This document shows positions 33,976 through 45,035 of a stretch of DNA of 64,000 bases, piece by piece. The DNA comes from Kryptolebias marmoratus (lineage: Eukaryota; Chordata; Actinopteri; Cyprinodontiformes; Rivulidae): NCBI RefSeq assembly GCF_001649575.2, contig NC_051437.1, forward strand, positions 11,746,003-11,810,002, read 5' to 3'. A program made the translations under genes and the position numbers. Positions within the stretch are counted from its first letter, which is position 1. Each line of letters starts with the position of its first letter. The notes beneath the pieces are model-generated. The model saw nothing but the letters and a program-made list of their open reading frames with translations. It ran no database searches and was not told the DNA's origin.

Positions 33976-34433
33976 TACAAGTATAGAGCTATGCCATAAA
34001 TAGCAGCTTTCAGAGGCTTTCACTCCTTGGTTTAACCACATGTACCTATTTGTTTTTAGTTTAGAATCAAACAGCACTCATGAATAAGGATAAGCTAAAA
34101 GCTAACTTTTCGTTAAACATCAATAATTAAAAAAAATATATTTCACAAAGATCCAACTGTTATTGCAGTCTACATTTTCCACCTGAGATGAGCAGTATTT
34201 ATGGCATTTAAATCAAAACTTAGATTTTGTTTTTCCTTTGCTATCGTGTGTCCTTTTAAAACAAGCAAGACAAGAAAAAAAAAAAAGAAAAGAAAAATGT
34301 GAAAAATTGCACAACACCTTTGACGAAAGTCCTTTCAGTTAAATACTCCAAAAGGTCCAGGAGGTAATCAACAATAAAATCTGGAAACCATTCTAACTGG
34401 GACTTTTTAAAAACACAAATAGAGAGTTTTAAG
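33976..34433. other. No gene seen; A-rich patch
   Basis: AT-rich unique sequence with an A-rich patch at 34273-34300, which explains the phenylalanine-rich end of a minus-strand frame. Confidence 0.6.
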
Positions 34434-34935
34434 GATTTAAGCAGCAGGCGGTGATCAGACCTTCGCTGGAGCATCGAACCTACTGGGTTAGATTCTCCAC
34501 CCCAGCGTCTAACCTGAACTCTAGCTCCTAGTGTTAACCACGTTCTTTGTTGTTGCCTGTGTCCTAGGTTTTTCTTGCCACGCCACGATTACGGATACTA
34601 AGGATCNACTTACCTGGAACCACGCTGCTACTTACCTTGCTGGATCTAATTCGTCACTCCTGGAACACCTGGAATTCTCTCCTCCTCTCATCGGCGCTGC
34701 ATTCACCCTCTGGATCTGTAAGCAAACAAAGAGACATTATAACCACCTTCTTGCTACCGTTTGGATCAAGACTTGTACCCGAGACTCACCTAGCTCTCCT
34801 TCTCTTGCAGACCACTCCGGATACAGCCCACTGTATATAGTCTCACCCTGTAATTAAACTCACTTACCTTTATTTTCGTCTCCGTGTTTTGGTCTTGGTT
34901 TCGCTCTTCTGGACAGAACCTCCCGAGTTATGACA
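34434..34935 (+). mobile_element. LTR-like element, same family as 46.7-47.3 kb
   Basis: The block shares the exact phrase CTTCGCTGGAGCATCG (34461-34476) with the element at 46855-46870, and from there to the closing bases both are of almost equal length (about 468 bases). Shared landmarks in order are an ATTTAAGC or TTTAAGC box just upstream, CTGTAAG plus an AAACAAAGA stretch, CCTGTAA(A/T)TxAAAC as a poly-A signal region, and GTCTC.GTGTTTTGGTCTTGG / GTTTCGCTCT near the end. The last bases are TTATGACA. This is the order expected of an LTR R-U5 region, likely Gypsy-type. The upstream U3 is largely missing, so the copy is truncated. One ambiguous base (N) sits at 34607. The frames across it are not genes. 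Confidence 0.6.
34607..34607. other. Ambiguous base (N) in the assembly
   Basis: A single N within AGGATCNACTT. It lies inside a repetitive element, so collapsed or heterozygous copies are a likely cause. Confidence 0.99.
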
Positions 34936-35784
34936 ACAACAGCTTAAAGTTAGGTCAAGTGCCAAAGTCATGTTTTTTTTTTTTTCATTATTTTTTTGCA
35001 AAATATGTTGCATTTGGCAGTACAATATGTGTCCCAGTGGTTAATACATAGTGTGTGATAAGTCAGAAAGTGGAACTTCCATAAATACATATTCAACAGG
35101 GTCAGGTGTCAGATGAATACTGAGACCATTCTGCTCCCTTTCATTTTGTGATTCTTATAAGATCACAGTGTCCTCAAAAGAGTACATGGAAACACTCATG
35201 TTTTAAATGGTAGATAATACAAAATGCCACATAAAAAGTCTGAAAATATCTGTTTTACTAAGGTGAAAAAAAAATCATATTTTGCTTTTCGCTAGCCATT
35301 AATGCATATCTACTTGTCCATATTCTGTGTGCTCACACACACAGTATCTTGGTGCAGGCAAAATGTCAATAAAGCTGCTTTCATTCAGTTTTCTGTTTCT
35401 TTGTCAGATGGTAAAATGAGGCTGAGAAGTGGCCCATTAAGACCAGGTTTAACCACGGCCACTCTTAAGGAGGCTGATGCACGAATAGAGTGCCTTTTTT
35501 TTAGCACAGCGTCATCTGACTAAACCCTCATTCAGAAAAGTGCCTGTTCTGATTTACCATTATTTACTTGTATGTTGATAAGTCAGAGTGAAAGAAGTGG
35601 TAGAATGTATAAAATGTTATTCGTAGAAGGCTCCTCCACTTCCCACTCTCTTTCTGAGATCTGGACAGACCATGTGGGTTGAGGTGCACGCAAATCCAGG
35701 AGTGTATGGAAACAAATCAGTACAAGCTTTCAGTTTTGATGGCGAAGGTTGAAACTGAAGGAAATTAGAGCCTAGCATTTCTTA
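34936..35784. other. No gene seen; unique sequence
   Basis: Unique sequence with a T run near 34973-34984. A 73-codon frame at 35302-35523 has no domain. Confidence 0.6.
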
Positions 35785-35835
35785 AAGAAATGCACATCAC
35801 CCACCACCCACCAAGAAATGCACATCACCCACCAC
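35785..35835. repeat. Short direct duplication, 23 bp, period 28
   Basis: The sequence from 35785 to 35807 (AAGAAATGCACATCACCCAC and three more bases) is repeated exactly at 35813-35835, separated by CCACC-type filler. Confidence 0.95.
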
Positions 35836-35844
35836 GTCACAATT

Positions 35845-36765
35845 TTAAACTAAGATCATCTTATGCCAAGTAGGGACAGAGTTATAGCCATTTTAGTCAA
35901 AAATTGTAAATGGCATTAAGTATAATCTCAAGCCATGCTGAGAGCTAACATTTTTTTTGTCTCAGCTAATGTCAATTAGCTGTTGTGGCCATTTTTAATT
36001 GGGTTGACCCTAAATGTTAATGAGTTTTAGACGTACAGCCAATTACTGTTTCCTGAGAGTTTCACTTAAGTTTATGCAGAGGTGCATGAGATACGCTGAC
36101 AGACAGACAGTGTTGACTCTAACAGTTAATGCTAAGTTTTTTTAGCATAGATTGCGCATAATCTGTTCGACCACACTAAATTACAGCTCAGTACTGGTAA
36201 ATTTGACAGGGTTATAGCTTTTTTTGTGGGTTCTACGGTCATTTGGTTTTTATGGCTTCCTTGAATTAGCTTGACTCCAAAAGTTAATTAGTTGTAGATG
36301 TAAACCTACTGATTAGTTTCTAAAAGTTTCAATAAAATCTGTCCAGTGCTCCATGAGATTTTTTGCTAATGGACAGATACAGCTAACTATTTGTTAACAG
36401 TAACGTTATAAAAGCAGATTTTGCACGATTGATTATCTCTCAGAGAGTATGTTGGGAACGACTCTCAACTAGTTGTAGCTATAAAACTTACTGAGTTATA
36501 CCTATTTTTGAATTTGCTATGGGAGCTTAGCTGAGGCGGGTTGAAAGGGGGTTAACTCCAAAAGTTAACCAGTTGTCGATATACATTCAGTGGTTATCTT
36601 GAGAGATTCATTAAAATCTGTCCACTGGTTCATGAGATATTTTGCTAATGCTACAGACGAATGATCAGATACACTAACACATACGCACAGACAGACGGGA
36701 AAAACCATAATCGCCACTTTGGCTTTGGTGGTGAGCGACAATATTGTGGACCACTGCTGTGTGTT
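35845..36765 (-). repeat. 270-bp interspersed repeat, tandem array of three units
   Basis: Three consecutive minus-orientation units of about 275 bases. Each carries, on the plus strand, the order: ACTGAGTTATA-like block, ATTAGCTG or CTTGAATTAG block, TTGACTCCAAAAGTTAATTAG (diverged in unit one), a TGTAGATGTA-like block, TTTCAATAAAATCTGTCCAG, CATGAGATATTTTGCTAATG and a CAGACAGA tract. Unit junctions lie near 36125 and 36410, marked by AACAGTTAATG and AACAGTAACG. The array ends near 36750 with GGCTTTGGTGGTGAGCGACA, the inverse of the family's CCACCACC edge. Units are 75-85% alike by eye, so the tandem arrangement is old. Confidence 0.85.
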
Positions 36766-38494
36766 GTGTCCATCAGTTAACAAAATGTTTTTTTTGTTCT
36801 AAATTAGGAAAACTTATAAACTCTTCTCTTAAATCCACTTTTCCCCCCAAAAATTAATGAACATCCTTCAGTTATGGTCATCAGTGAAGACAATAAAGTA
36901 AGAGTAAACTTTTCTTTCATGTGGGACACCTAAACTTTACAGGCAGCTTAGTTGTTCTGGTACACTTGGGCGGTAAACTCTCCCTTTGTAACCTTTGTTG
37001 CTGTTTTTGCTTCGTCGTTTCCGCTGGCTGAGCTTCATCTGTATGCAGCCTGGTGGTGCTGTGCATGGCTGGCTCCATACTCACTGTATCTATTGCGATG
37101 CTCTGTGTACCATGGCTGTTGCCTGTGTATCATCTATCAGGGGATAGCATAACCTTACTATAAAATCATATTCTACTGAAACAGAATTCAATTCCAGAAT
37201 CCTCCAAGAAAATATCATAATAATACATCTCTCCTGGATTCCACTTGGGCTACTGTCACACTGCTTCCTGACTCATTGCCTCTTCAGTAATTTCTCAATA
37301 ACGTCTTTGGCAGAGACATGATGAAACATTCAATGGATGAATTTCATTGGCTTTTGGGGTAGAAAAATCCTTGGGAAGGTGTAATTTTAGATGCATGAAA
37401 TCCAAAGGGTGCTTACACACATTGTTTAAGTTGTTATGAATATGAAACACCCGAAACATGTTTCTTATTACTCTATTATTCATAAACCACAGCGATGCCA
37501 CCTTGTGATGGAGGAAGCAAGTTTTAAAATGAAAGAATGCCACGTTACCTTTTTTTTCAGTGCACTGTGTGTTTAAAATGCTTCTTGATTGTGCAGCAGT
37601 GGCAGTCATCATCTTCAACGCGCTTAAATGTTGAATAGAGGTAATGAGATTGGAGCTGAATAACAATGATGGAATGGATTACTGCACTGTCCACAATGCC
37701 AAGGTTTGACAGTTTTCCCAATTAGCAGTACAAATTTAACACTTGTTAGGTATTATGTAAACGCCATTGTGGGAGATTATTTGTCAGGCGTAGAAGGATT
37801 CTATCAGAGACTCAGTCTGTGCTTTGCACGCAGCTTGCTGCATGGTTATACCTATTGTGAACTGTATGTACAGTACAATGGCATACTCGTAAACAAACGG
37901 GTTATGGTGACATGACAAATATGAATGCAAAACAAATGTATTAGGACCAATAAGAGATTTTTACTTAATGCTTAAAAAAAATTGGTTTTGTTTGAAAATT
38001 ATTTGTGCAAGATGTATTATACCACATTTACACTGTGATTACAACCACAGATGATTACTGCACTTGTTGCAGTTTTACATCTGACCCTTTACTTTTGAAA
38101 GGATTTGAATAAAATTAATTATTGTGAGGAATATATGTACATATTGTTTTAAAGTGTGGTCTTGTACAAGATGAAAATAGAGTTTAAACTTAAACCAGTA
38201 AGTACAATTCAAATGCAAATTGAGTTCAGATTTTGATCATTAAAGCTGTGCTATGCAGAATTTGTTGACATACAATCCTTGTACAGGTTTGGTCTTGAAC
38301 TGTATGGTTATTTTATAATGATTTGAGATAACAATAAAATCACCAAATATTGAGTACATCCCTTTAGGCAAGACAGCCTGATAACGCACTGAAGAATGGA
38401 CTCCATCAGAACTGTGAGGATCTGCTGAAGTATCGGTAATGACCAGTCAGTAGAAGGTCCTTTAGATGCTGGAAACTGTGATGTGGGACTTCTT
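36766..38494. other. No gene seen; unique sequence
   Basis: Unique AT-rich DNA. A 123-codon minus-strand frame at 37295-37666 is histidine- and asparagine-rich and lacks any domain. I do not call it a gene. Confidence 0.55.
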
Positions 38495-38720
38495 GGGGGC
38501 TGCTTAGTGGTGCAGTTGCTTAGCACTGTTGCTTCACAGCAAGAGTGTGAATGTGTAAGCATGTATGCAGAACATGTATGGTTGTCTGTCTTTGTGTGGC
38601 TCTGTTATGAACCAGTGACTTGTCCAGTGTGTACCCCACGTCTGGCCTGCTAACTGCTGGAGATCAGCACCAGTTCATCCTAATGCTGAACAGGACAAAG
38701 TATAGAAAATAGATGGACAG
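38495..38720 (+). mobile_element. tRNA-derived SINE, internally deleted
   Basis: Head GGGGGCTGCTTAGTGGTGCA with A-box-like TTAGTGGTGCAGTTGCTTAGC at 38504, then CACTGTTGCTTCACAGCAAG. The B box and much of the body are deleted. The 3' part is present: ACCAGTGACTTGTCCAGTGT at 38611, ACCCCACGTCTGGCC and the end AGAAAATAGATGGACAG. It is the same family as the minus-strand copy at 21556-21850, which keeps the middle but lacks the last part, so the two copies together cover the element. Confidence 0.8.
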
Positions 38721-39449
38721 TTAAACTTTGTTGGTTTAAACTAATATTAAACTATTATTGAAACAGAAAATAAATTTCATGTCAAAGATTTCAAAGCTCC
38801 TGCAAATAATAGAGCTGAACTTCAATTGACACCTAACCGTTACAAATAAAAATGCATACCACATGCATATTCAGTATTACTTTAATATAATTGAATGCAA
38901 TAACACAAGAATGATGATTTAAAGTTACTGGGAGTTGTGGAAGTTTGCCATTTTTGTTGATTAGCCAAAAATATATCCAGTGAAAATGAAATGTGTTCAG
39001 CATGCTATCAATCAAAACTACACTCTGTTTGATCAAATGATCAGTGTCTCGCTTATGATGCCCTAACCTCTGTGCAGCAGCAGAGCCGATGTAATTACAC
39101 TGACTCATTCATGGGTGATCTGAAGCGTGGTGCCTCATCTGCAGGATTCATGTCCCATTGACCACAGAGACTTAAATTCAGTGGAGCACGTGCAAGTCTG
39201 TTTGTCTTCATTAACAGTAACGCGTGTCAGTTTACTTATTGACTAACCATGTGCTTTGTCTGCACTTCCTCTGTTTAATCGATACGGTCACATGCACTGA
39301 TTTGTAATAAACAGTAGCATGATGCAGATGTAAAAAGGTCTTGAGACCTGTCTATTGACTAATTGGGTCTAACTGCTGTTCAGTTTTGACATGGTTTTTT
39401 GATCAGTTGGCATTATGTAAAATGAGCAAACAAATGCCAGATTTATCAT
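38721..39449. other. No gene seen; unique sequence
   Basis: Unique sequence. A 91-codon minus-strand frame at 38833-39108 has no domain. The part at 39100-39310 looks moderately complex. Confidence 0.6.
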
Positions 39450-39715
39450 TAACTCCCACCACCAAAAATAAAAGGGCAATAATGTTTTCCCCCTTCTTTC
39501 TGTATGTTTTTGTTTGTCATGTTACAAAAATACTGGACAAGTTTTTTTTTTTTTAATTCTCAGAAAGTAATCATTGGATGCACATTTAGCGCCAATTTAC
39601 TTTTGGAGTCAAAACAACCTTGGCAAACACAAAAACGCCTATAACAGTCAATTTACAAATATTAATCTGAAATTTCGTGTGGTAGTAGGTAAAAAATAAC
39701 CCCCGACATATTCTA
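39450..39715 (+). repeat. 270-bp interspersed repeat, cut by an LTR-like insertion
   Basis: The family edge CTCCCACCACCAAAAATAAA at 39452 is followed by a TTTTTGTTTGTC tract, TCTCAGAAAGTAATCATTGG, ATGCACATTTAGCGCCAATT, TTTTGGAGTCAAAACAACCT, CAGTCAATTTACAAATATTA and GTGGTAGTAGGTAAAAAATA. The unit stops at CATATTCTA, where other copies read CATACTCTGAGCA. The rest of the array resumes after the inserted element, near 40450-40510. Confidence 0.82.
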
Positions 39716-40446
39716 TGTCATTATCCTGGGGTTTGTTTTTTAATTTTTGGGATGTTTTGTTTTTTCTTGTACTTCCAGTTATTCAGGCCTACTTGTTGTT
39801 TTCTGAAGTTTGCTATAATTGCATTTGTGTATGTTCTGTTACTTCTTGTCACTGGATGGGGCTGCTGCAGCAGCTCCTGGCAGAGGAGCGTGTGTTAGAA
39901 CTGCAGAAGAACAAGACTGAACAGAGTTCCATTGTGGTTCCTAGTGTGATAGCAAACATGTAATAAAGCTTGTGATTTTTATCATCTCCTTAGTTCATTT
40001 ACAACCGTCGCAACAATATGTTTCCTTCTTGTTTTACTTAGATTTTTCCATGTCTTTAGTGTGTTTCAGTTTGCTTAGGATTCTACCTGTGTCACTGGCC
40101 ATTTGTTTTCATAATTTTCGTGGTTATTCATCTCCTCACAGCTGCACCTCATCTGCTCATCAAGCTCACCCGCCTCTCATCCCACTAATCGCCCCTCCCT
40201 GTTTAAACATTGGGTGCTCAAGTTATTTGTGATAACATACTGCTGCAGCTGCATTATTGGCGCTCTGTTCTGATGCTGTACTGCTTTCCATGTGTTTTAA
40301 TTTATTTATACGACCTTGTTGCTGTTTAGCCTTACTGCTTTTTAGTTTGTTTCGCTGCCTTGCAAGCTTTTTATTTTTAATATTAAAGTTTTGTTTCTCG
40401 TTCAGCCTTGCCACCTTTGTGTTTGCACTTTGGGTCCCAAGTTACA
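39716..40446 (+). mobile_element. LTR-like element nested in the 270-bp repeat array
   Basis: Starts TGTCATTATCCTGGGGTTTG, a typical opening for teleost Gypsy-type LTRs, and ends with TTTGCACTTTGGGTCCCAAG then TTACA. Poly-A signals appear at 39963 (AATAAAG) and near 40380 (ATTAAAG). The core (40140-40210) is a C-rich stretch with CAGCTGCACCTCATCTGCTC, followed by a TTTAAAC box at 40202, consistent with an LTR promoter. Size is about 730 bases. Its frames of 82 and 86 codons are not domain-bearing. Target duplications are not evident, so exact ends are uncertain. It might also be two fused dispersed elements. Confidence 0.5.
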
Positions 40447-41025
40447 CCAAAAATGGCACTTTGATTGCTAACTGATGGTGCAAGATCTATATATTGTTTT
40501 TGTTTTTTTCAAATGTACCAATAACTGTTAGAGCCAACTCTGTGACTGTTAGAAAAATATCTCATGAGCTGATGGACAGATTTTAATAAAACACTTAGAA
40601 ATCAATAATCTGATGTACATCTACAGCTGATTAATTTATAGATTCACCCCAATTCAAGATTCCCACCACAGTTACTCAACCTTGGCCAGTCAGTTTTACA
40701 GATATTGAGGTAAAATTGGATGTGGTATTAGCTGAGAGTCATTCCCAACACATACGATGAGAAGTACACATTTTACAATTTCTTTGCTTAAGACTTTGGC
40801 ATTAACTGTTGGAGTCAACTCTGGTTGTCTGTTAGCAAAACATCTCATGTATCACCTTTTAATGAAACTTTCAGAAAGTAATATTTGGATCTACAACTGA
40901 TTAGACAACAAATCCATATCAGTAAATCCAAACATAACTGTAACTCAGGTAATTTCTACTGATACTGAGCTAAAATTTAGTGTAGTAGTTTCTCAGAGTC
41001 GCCCCCATATTTAATATTTTGTATG
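40447..41025 (+). repeat. 270-bp interspersed repeat, tandem array of two units
   Basis: Unit one (about 40515-40790) has ATAACTGTTAGAGCCAACTC, AATATCTCATGAGCTGATGG, GATGTACATCTACAGCTGAT, TCAGTTTTACAGATATTGAG and TAGCTGAGAGTCATTCCCAA. Unit two (about 40795-41025) repeats the order with TTAACTGTTGGAGTCAACTC, TTTTAATGAAACTTTCAGAA, GATCTACAACTGATTAG and GATACTGAGCTAAAATTTAG. Together with the cut unit at 39450-39715 this was a three-unit array before the LTR-like insertion. Confidence 0.87.
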
Positions 41026-41035
41026 AAAAAATAAT

Positions 41036-41074
41036 AATGCATACTATTTACAATGTATGTAAATAGTATGCATT
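41036..41074. other. Perfect 17-bp inverted repeat with 5-base loop
   Basis: AATGCATACTATTTACA (41036-41052), loop ATGTA, then TGTAAATAGTATGCATT (41058-41074). The arms are exact complements. It lies ten bases beyond the last 270-bp repeat unit. It could fold into a cruciform in DNA or a short hairpin in RNA, but at 39 bases it is too short for a microRNA precursor. Confidence 0.95.
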
Positions 41075-41799
41075 TCTGATTTTTTCCTTAACCTCATTTA
41101 TTATGGTCAAATACAGCTATTATTGTCTTTCTAGGTATGACACCTGTTTTTTCTATAATTTTTCTTCCTTTTGGTGAATAGGACATCCATGCACTAATTG
41201 GATACTTATTCTCTAATGAATCTTATTCTCTAATTTATGTAGTTTCAAAACTGGTTCTCATCTCATCTTGTTGTGAAATTTTAAGTCCTGAACTTTTGAC
41301 CCTTTTCATTTTGACTTCCTCCGAATAATTATGCCACAGAAAAGTCAGTCTATAAACTTTCAAAATTTTTGTGCACAACATAGCTGCGCAAAGCTTCAGT
41401 ATTTTCCTTTTACCCATTTCTCTCAGATGTTGTCTCAGTGGAGGTGCATCAAGGTCTAGCCTTGTGAGATTAATTACGAGTTGTGACTTGTCTGGTCCCA
41501 GCTTCATGGCACTTGCCTTGCAAGTCAGAAAAGAACCTCGGCCTAACGTGATGAAATGAATGTTTCATTATATTCAGTGGAGGACCGACCCACTGCTCAT
41601 TTTGTATGATAAAACTAGCAGTGGGCATTTTTATTTTCTGGTGTTTTGACACATGTCCTTGTTTTTCATCTTCCTTTTCTTGTGTGTGCTGATATTTTTA
41701 GAACATAACTACAGTACAAAGTGTGATAACCCTGCTGAGTTTTTACAAAGTGACTGTCCACTTCTAACATAAGATCAATATCACCATAGTCTCTTTATA
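41075..41799. other. No gene seen; unique sequence
   Basis: Two overlapping frames of 90 and 62 codons on opposite strands near 41.2-41.6 kb are mutually exclusive and domain-free. Confidence 0.6.
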
Positions 41800-41831
41800 A
41801 AAATAAATAAATAAAATAAAATAAAATAAAA
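41800..41831. repeat. (AAAT)n/(AAAAT)n microsatellite
   Basis: AAAT units passing into AAAAT units. Confidence 0.93.
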
Positions 41832-43708
41832 GCATGCATTGAAAAATACAAAATAATATTTCACTTTAGTATCTAAGGTCATGTTTCTACACCTGTTGGT
41901 TTCACTTCAGTGTCACCCTTACATCATCGCTCTGGTGTGCAAACACTGGCTGCTGCATCGTTGGCACAGTTCAGTCAGATTCTTAAACAGGATGTTTCAT
42001 TATGTAATGTGATAGTTCAGATATTTTAAGTGGAGTTTTGTGAAATGGTTATGACCTAAAAATATCTTGGATGTTGTAGATAGTTCTTTGGATAGCTGAG
42101 ATTGAAGAAATAAAGTAATTCTGACAGGAATGACAAAACAAACAGCTGGTCTGAGCAGGGCCAATTACCGTCTTAAAACAACACCAAACTCAACTCTTTT
42201 ATAGCAGTTTAATAAAATACTATTTTCAAAGTTAATGCATTCTAATCAGTTTTGCATTACAGTTACTGATATAAAATTCTGTGGTTTATGAATCATAAAC
42301 ACATCAGCAGCTATCTGTAGCACCTTCAGTGACACCTGAGGAACTAACAAAGAGAACATCATATAATTTCTACCATGTAATGCAAAATTGACAGTGATGT
42401 AAAGATTCATAAGCCAGCAGCAATCAGCTTGCCCTTGGCAAAATTTGTACTAGATTTTAGACCGTAAACTGGATCTAAATTAAACTCTGTAATCTCCAAT
42501 CTGAAGTCAGTCATAAAGCTATCTACAACAGGTAAGATATTAACTGTTCACAACTTTTCCACAGAGTTTAACTTTTAAAGACCTAAACTACCTCTTTAAT
42601 ACGTTTAAGGCTTCCTGCTTACATTAGGGTCAGATATCCTAGTTACATTTATTTTTAGTCTTTTCCTCAAGTTATTTTTGTTTGGGAGCCTTTTCTTCTT
42701 GTAATATGTAATGCAGTTTAGTTAAATTACTTTGTTCTGCTAGTTGATGTATTGTGATATTCTGTGAACCATTGTAAAACTACAACTTTACCTGCACTAT
42801 TTCACAGTTTTATTGTAGTTTATGTAGTATGTATCTTTATTATCTTTCTAAACTGTGTCAGGTGTATCTGAACCTTTCCTTTGTTTTCTTTGAAAGTGCC
42901 GCACTGGACACTGGTCTTGACAAAGATGTTTTTAAATTGGGCTGATAGGTTTCAATTGTAGCTCAGCGAAATTTAATCAATCATTGTCCTATTTGTTTTG
43001 TTGTCTTTACTTATTAATGAGGACACCTTCTACAGATAAGTTATTATAACAAAAGGAATGATAATGTTAATCAGATTTCCACTTTCCGTAAATAGAGAAC
43101 AGTTTCTAGACAAATAATGAGTAACAACTTAAAGAGAATCAAAGATTGATTCAGCTACTTCGATTTGTTCTTGTTATACCAGAAAAAATTAGAAGTGGCT
43201 GCCAATTGACTTTGTAAATTTAATTTAGTATATACAAAATTCAATAATTACGTAAACAGATTTGTTGACATTTGGTATCTCAAACTGGTTACTCATTAGT
43301 GTGATTATTCATTATAAATGAGCTGTCAGCTAGCCAACTCCAAACATTATTCAAAATAAGGCCTCTCCATCCATTTAAAAGAAAAACTGTCAAAAAAGAA
43401 AAAGGAAAAAAAAACATGTCAAAGTTGCACTCAAAACTCACTTGGTGAAACACAAATACAGAGAAAAAGTTCCTCTGCTGAGGCACTTCATCAAAGGCCC
43501 TGCTGAAACTCAAAGGATGTGTTCCTCTGGGGAAAATGTATGAACAAAGTGGAGGTAAATAAATAATAAAGAGATGAATGGAGGGCTAAGCAGACAGCTG
43601 ATGAGGCTGATCATAGGAAGAGGGTGAAACTGGTCCTCTGACGCTGTCAGCAGGGTGTAAGGGTGAGTGGTGATTAAAACAGCTTTCCTCTTACTCGTCA
43701 GCAAAGGC

Positions 43709-43710
<2 letters not shown>
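41832..43710. other. No gene seen; unique sequence
   Basis: Nearly 1.9 kb of AT-rich unique DNA without a recognisable element or domain. Confidence 0.6.

Positions 43711-43750
<40 letters not shown>
43711..43750. repeat. (AC)20 microsatellite
   Basis: Twenty perfect AC units, the longest perfect dinucleotide run in the window. On the other strand it gives the cysteine-valine run in a spurious 91-codon frame. Confidence 0.98.
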
Positions 43751-43755
<5 letters not shown>

Positions 43756-44454
43756 GTTATTCCTGCAAACTGACTTACAAATCAACAGCTTAAGTCACTG
43801 TGATGTGCAAAATAGATGATTTTTATTTCACTCAGCTCAAAGACCTGTTTGACTCACTGTGCATTTTTCAACATGCAAAATTTCTACCTTGATGCTTTGA
43901 CTAAATCTTCTACATCTGCTACTAAAGACATAACACAAAATAAATAGAGGAAAAAAGGTTTTACAATAACTCCTCAAAGCTTCAGTCAGTTTTTATCTGA
44001 CTGAGTTGGTGGATGAATCAAATGTTTTCTCGAACAGTACCTGACTTGTGCTGATTTATCATTGTGCAGCCCTACTGCCTCTCTATCATTCAACCATAAG
44101 TCATTACAAGTATTAAAGGTGTATGATTCAGATGACATGCATGTATTTAATTGTTTAATTAAGTTCTTTTCTGATTTATTGTTTTGACAAGACTGCCAAT
44201 GAAGACTTGGCGTCCTCACAGCAAAAAATGTTTTTTTTCCTTCTCAGGGCTATTTTGTGGAACATCTGAGTTTGCAGGACATTAATTAAAATTCACGATG
44301 CAATTAAAGACCTAGCAGTCCTTAGAGGATACATTGTAATATTTTATATTTTCATTTATATTGTATGTTGTCCGCTACCTTTCATGTGAAAATTGTAGCT
44401 GTTTTGGTCAAATCTTGTAAAAATCATTTTGTGCAATTTCATGCAATATTGTTA
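43751..44454. other. No gene seen; unique sequence
   Basis: AT-rich unique sequence; a 77-codon minus frame has no domain. Confidence 0.6.
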
Positions 44455-45035
44455 GTTCTTGTGAGAGGTGTTGGCGCTCAGAAAATGTGTTGAGGATGAC
44501 TCTCAGCTACTACCGACAAATCTTTGCTAATTATCTGTCAAACTCATTAAGTTAGAGACATATTTTTGTGTTTCATAAGGTCATCTTGAACTGGGTTGAC
44601 TTCAATAGTTATTTAGTTATAAATGTACATCTAATGATTACTTCCTGAAATGGTCCTAAGAATTCATCCAGTGATTCACAAGATATTCCACTAACAGTCT
44701 CCAACAGTGAATGTCAAAATTTTCAGTAAATTCATGCAATTAGTCCTCTAAATATGTGTGATGATTTTATCTCTTATCACACCAAATTTGAGTGCAATAT
44801 CTGGAATATTGACAGCATTTTAGCTAAAATCAGTTTACTGTGTCAGCCATCTTGAATTACATTTATTCAAAAAATTAATCAGTTGTAGATGTGCATTCTT
44901 AGATTACTTTCTTAGAGATTCAATATAATCTGTCCTCGGGTTCATGAGATATCTTGCTAAGAGACAAATGAGCACACATACACACGCAAAATCATCTTAA
45001 GCCTTTAGGTGGCAGGTGATAATAAGTTGCATTTT
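44455..45035 (-). repeat. 270-bp interspersed repeat, tandem array of two units
   Basis: Unit one has GAGGATGACTCTCAGCTACT (44489-44508), TTATCTGTCAAACTCATTAA, GGTCATCTTGAACTGGGTTG, AGTTATAAATGTACATCTAA and ATTCATCCAGTGATTCACAAG. Unit two has AAATTTGAGTGCAATATCTG, GTCAGCCATCTTGAATTACA, AATCAGTTGTAGATGTGCAT, TCAATATAATCTGTCCTCGG and TTCATGAGATATCTTGCTAA, ending with CCTTTAGGTGGCAGGTGATA, the diverged inverse of the CCACC edge. Both units are in minus orientation. Confidence 0.85.

Noticed and set aside
34531..34857. 108-codon frame containing the N
   Set aside because: Lies wholly within the R-U5-like part of an LTR element; no domain.
37295..37666. 123-codon minus-strand frame
   Set aside because: No domain or conserved motif; composition typical of chance frames in AT-rich DNA.
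38500..38530. tRNA gene
   Set aside because: Only an A-box-like head is present and the B box is lost; it is a SINE head.
41036..41074. MicroRNA precursor
   Set aside because: A 17-bp stem with a 5-base loop is too short for Drosha/Dicer processing.
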